Below, one piece after another: positions 4,857-5,650 of a DNA stretch of 5,650 nt; position 1 is the first letter of the stretch, and each line of letters opens with the position of its first letter. The notes under the pieces were generated by a model that searched no databases, was not told the origin of the DNA, and saw only the letters and a program-made list of their open reading frames with translations. Both the position numbers and the translations under genes were made by a program. The stretch is from Candidatus Poribacteria bacterium (GTDB lineage: Bacteria; Poribacteria; WGA-4E; GCA-2687025). Location of the stretch: assembly GCA_027625215.1 (NCBI GenBank), contig JAQBWJ010000191.1, forward strand, positions 1-5,650. Direction: 5' to 3'.

Positions 4857-5650
4857 ATGTTTCGTCTGAACCACAATCTGTTGTCCGTCAACGCGCAGCG
4901 CAATCTGTTCAACACGTCGCTTGACATCAGCAAGCGCATTGAGCGGCTTTCGTCGGGTGTCCGCATCATCCGCCCCTCGGATGACGCTGCGGGCATGTCG
5001 GCGTCCGAAGCGATGCGCGCGCAACTCGTTGGGCAGAAGGCGTCTTCAGCCAACATTGACCGCGCCCGCGCGCTGATCAACACCGCCGACAGCGGGCTCG
5101 GCGAGATCGGCAACATGTACAGCAGGCTGAAGGAACTCGCCATCCAAGCGGCGGACGGCACGCTGAACAACAACAACCGCCTCGCCATCTCGGCGGAAGC
5201 GGGAGCGCTCATCTCCGAGATACAGCGCATCTCGAACTCCACCGTCTTCAACGCAATGACGCTGATCGCTTCCGCCGCCGGACAAGCGTTCACCTTCTTC
5301 GTCGGCGACGGCACAACCAACATCCCGATCAACTACCAGCGCATGACGGCGATCATTCAGGGCGTCACCATCGCCACCAGCGGCATCGGCTCCATCGGGA
5401 CGTTCAGTTCGGCGATCACGGTCGCCTACTTTGGCTCGCAATCGGCGGCAGACCTGCTCGTGACGGCGGCGGACGCGGCGGTCAACGCGGTGGCGGCGGC
5501 GCGCACCTCGATGGGCGCGTTCAACAACCAACTCGACCGCGCGCAGGACAATCTCTCCGCCGCGATCATCAACACGACATTCTCCGAGTCCGTCATCCGA
5601 GACGCCGACTTCGCGATGGAAGGCTCTGCCTTGACGCGCGCGCGAATCTT
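4857..5650 (+). CDS. Flagellin, 3' end outside window
   Basis: The first 264 residues of a flagellin, the subunit polymerised outside the cell into the flagellar filament. The N-terminal D0/D1 region is clear: LNHNLLSVNAQRNL (4-17), IERLSSGVRII (28-38), SDDAAGMSASE (41-51), and SRLKELAIQAA (89-99). The C-terminal D1/D0 region is also clear: ARTSMGAFNNQLDRAQDN (215-232), SVIRDADFAME (245-255) and LTRARI (259-264). Only about 80 residues (roughly 132-215) separate them, so there is no large surface domain; total length would be about 290-295 residues. R90, L94 and E114 align with TLR5-contacting residues of Salmonella FliC. Residues 37-40 read IIRP where RIN-type sequence is usual. The frame has no stop to the window edge and is truncated by the window, not broken. 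The ATG follows GGAAGG. Exact naming (fliC or hag) cannot be decided. Confidence 0.95.
   Translation, partial: MFRLNHNLLSVNAQRNLFNTSLDISKRIERLSSGVRIIRPSDDAAGMSASEAMRAQLVGQKASSANIDRARALINTADSGLGEIGNMYSRLKELAIQAADGTLNNNNRLAISAEAGALISEIQRISNSTVFNAMTLIASAAGQAFTFFVGDGTTNIPINYQRMTAIIQGVTIATSGIGSIGTFSSAITVAYFGSQSAADLLVTAADAAVNAVAAARTSMGAFNNQLDRAQDNLSAAIINTTFSESVIRDADFAMEGSALTRARI

Noticed and set aside
4781..5332. Long minus-strand open frames over the flagellin gene
   Set aside because: They arise from the GC-rich third-position pattern of the flagellin gene and resemble no known protein.

Overview
The window comes from a free-living, flagellated bacterium of moderately high GC content (estimated by eye at a little under 60%). 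No marker here fixes the phylum. The paired planctomycete-type genes (DUF1592 multidomain cytochrome plus DUF1552 protein) are typical of Planctomycetota, Verrucomicrobiota, Acidobacteriota and several uncultured lineages. A flagellin gene and a short arginine-rich bS21 fit such a host but do not narrow it.

Layout. Positions 1-146 hold a perfect dispersed-type palindrome (8-32) and two hairpins downstream of rpsU, the distal one followed by a T-run on the minus strand. rpsU (ribosomal protein bS21) lies at 147-344 on the minus strand, with a TTG start behind an almost ideal Shine-Dalgarno sequence. Positions 345-613 form a divergent intergenic region with candidate promoters for rpsU (minus) and for the next gene (plus). 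A secreted, probably lipid-anchored, two-haem cytochrome with the PSCyt1-PSD3-PSD5-PSD4-PSCyt3-PSD2 arrangement lies at 614-3037. After a 151-base gap with a weak terminator-like signal and ATTCG repeats comes a twin-arginine-exported DUF1552 (HXXSHH) protein at 3189-4529. A 327-base gap follows, with a GC-rich inverted-repeat patch and a strong hairpin whose T-run lies on the minus strand. The window ends inside a flagellin gene (4857 onward), cut off probably about 30 codons before its stop.

How the genes relate. The DUF1592 and DUF1552 proteins form a recurrent couple in environmental bacteria. Here both carry export signals, so they probably act together outside the cytoplasm: one with two c-type haem sites, the other with a histidine-rich, possibly metal-binding core. 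Their substrate is unknown. rpsU and flagellin appear to be independent transcription units.

I see no mobile element genes, CRISPR array, toxin-antitoxin or defence genes, and no tRNA or rRNA. The least understood content is the DUF1592/DUF1552 pair itself. The best secondary leads are the strong-SD/TTG initiation region of rpsU and the leader region of the flagellin gene. I do not claim a wholly new system from this sequence alone.
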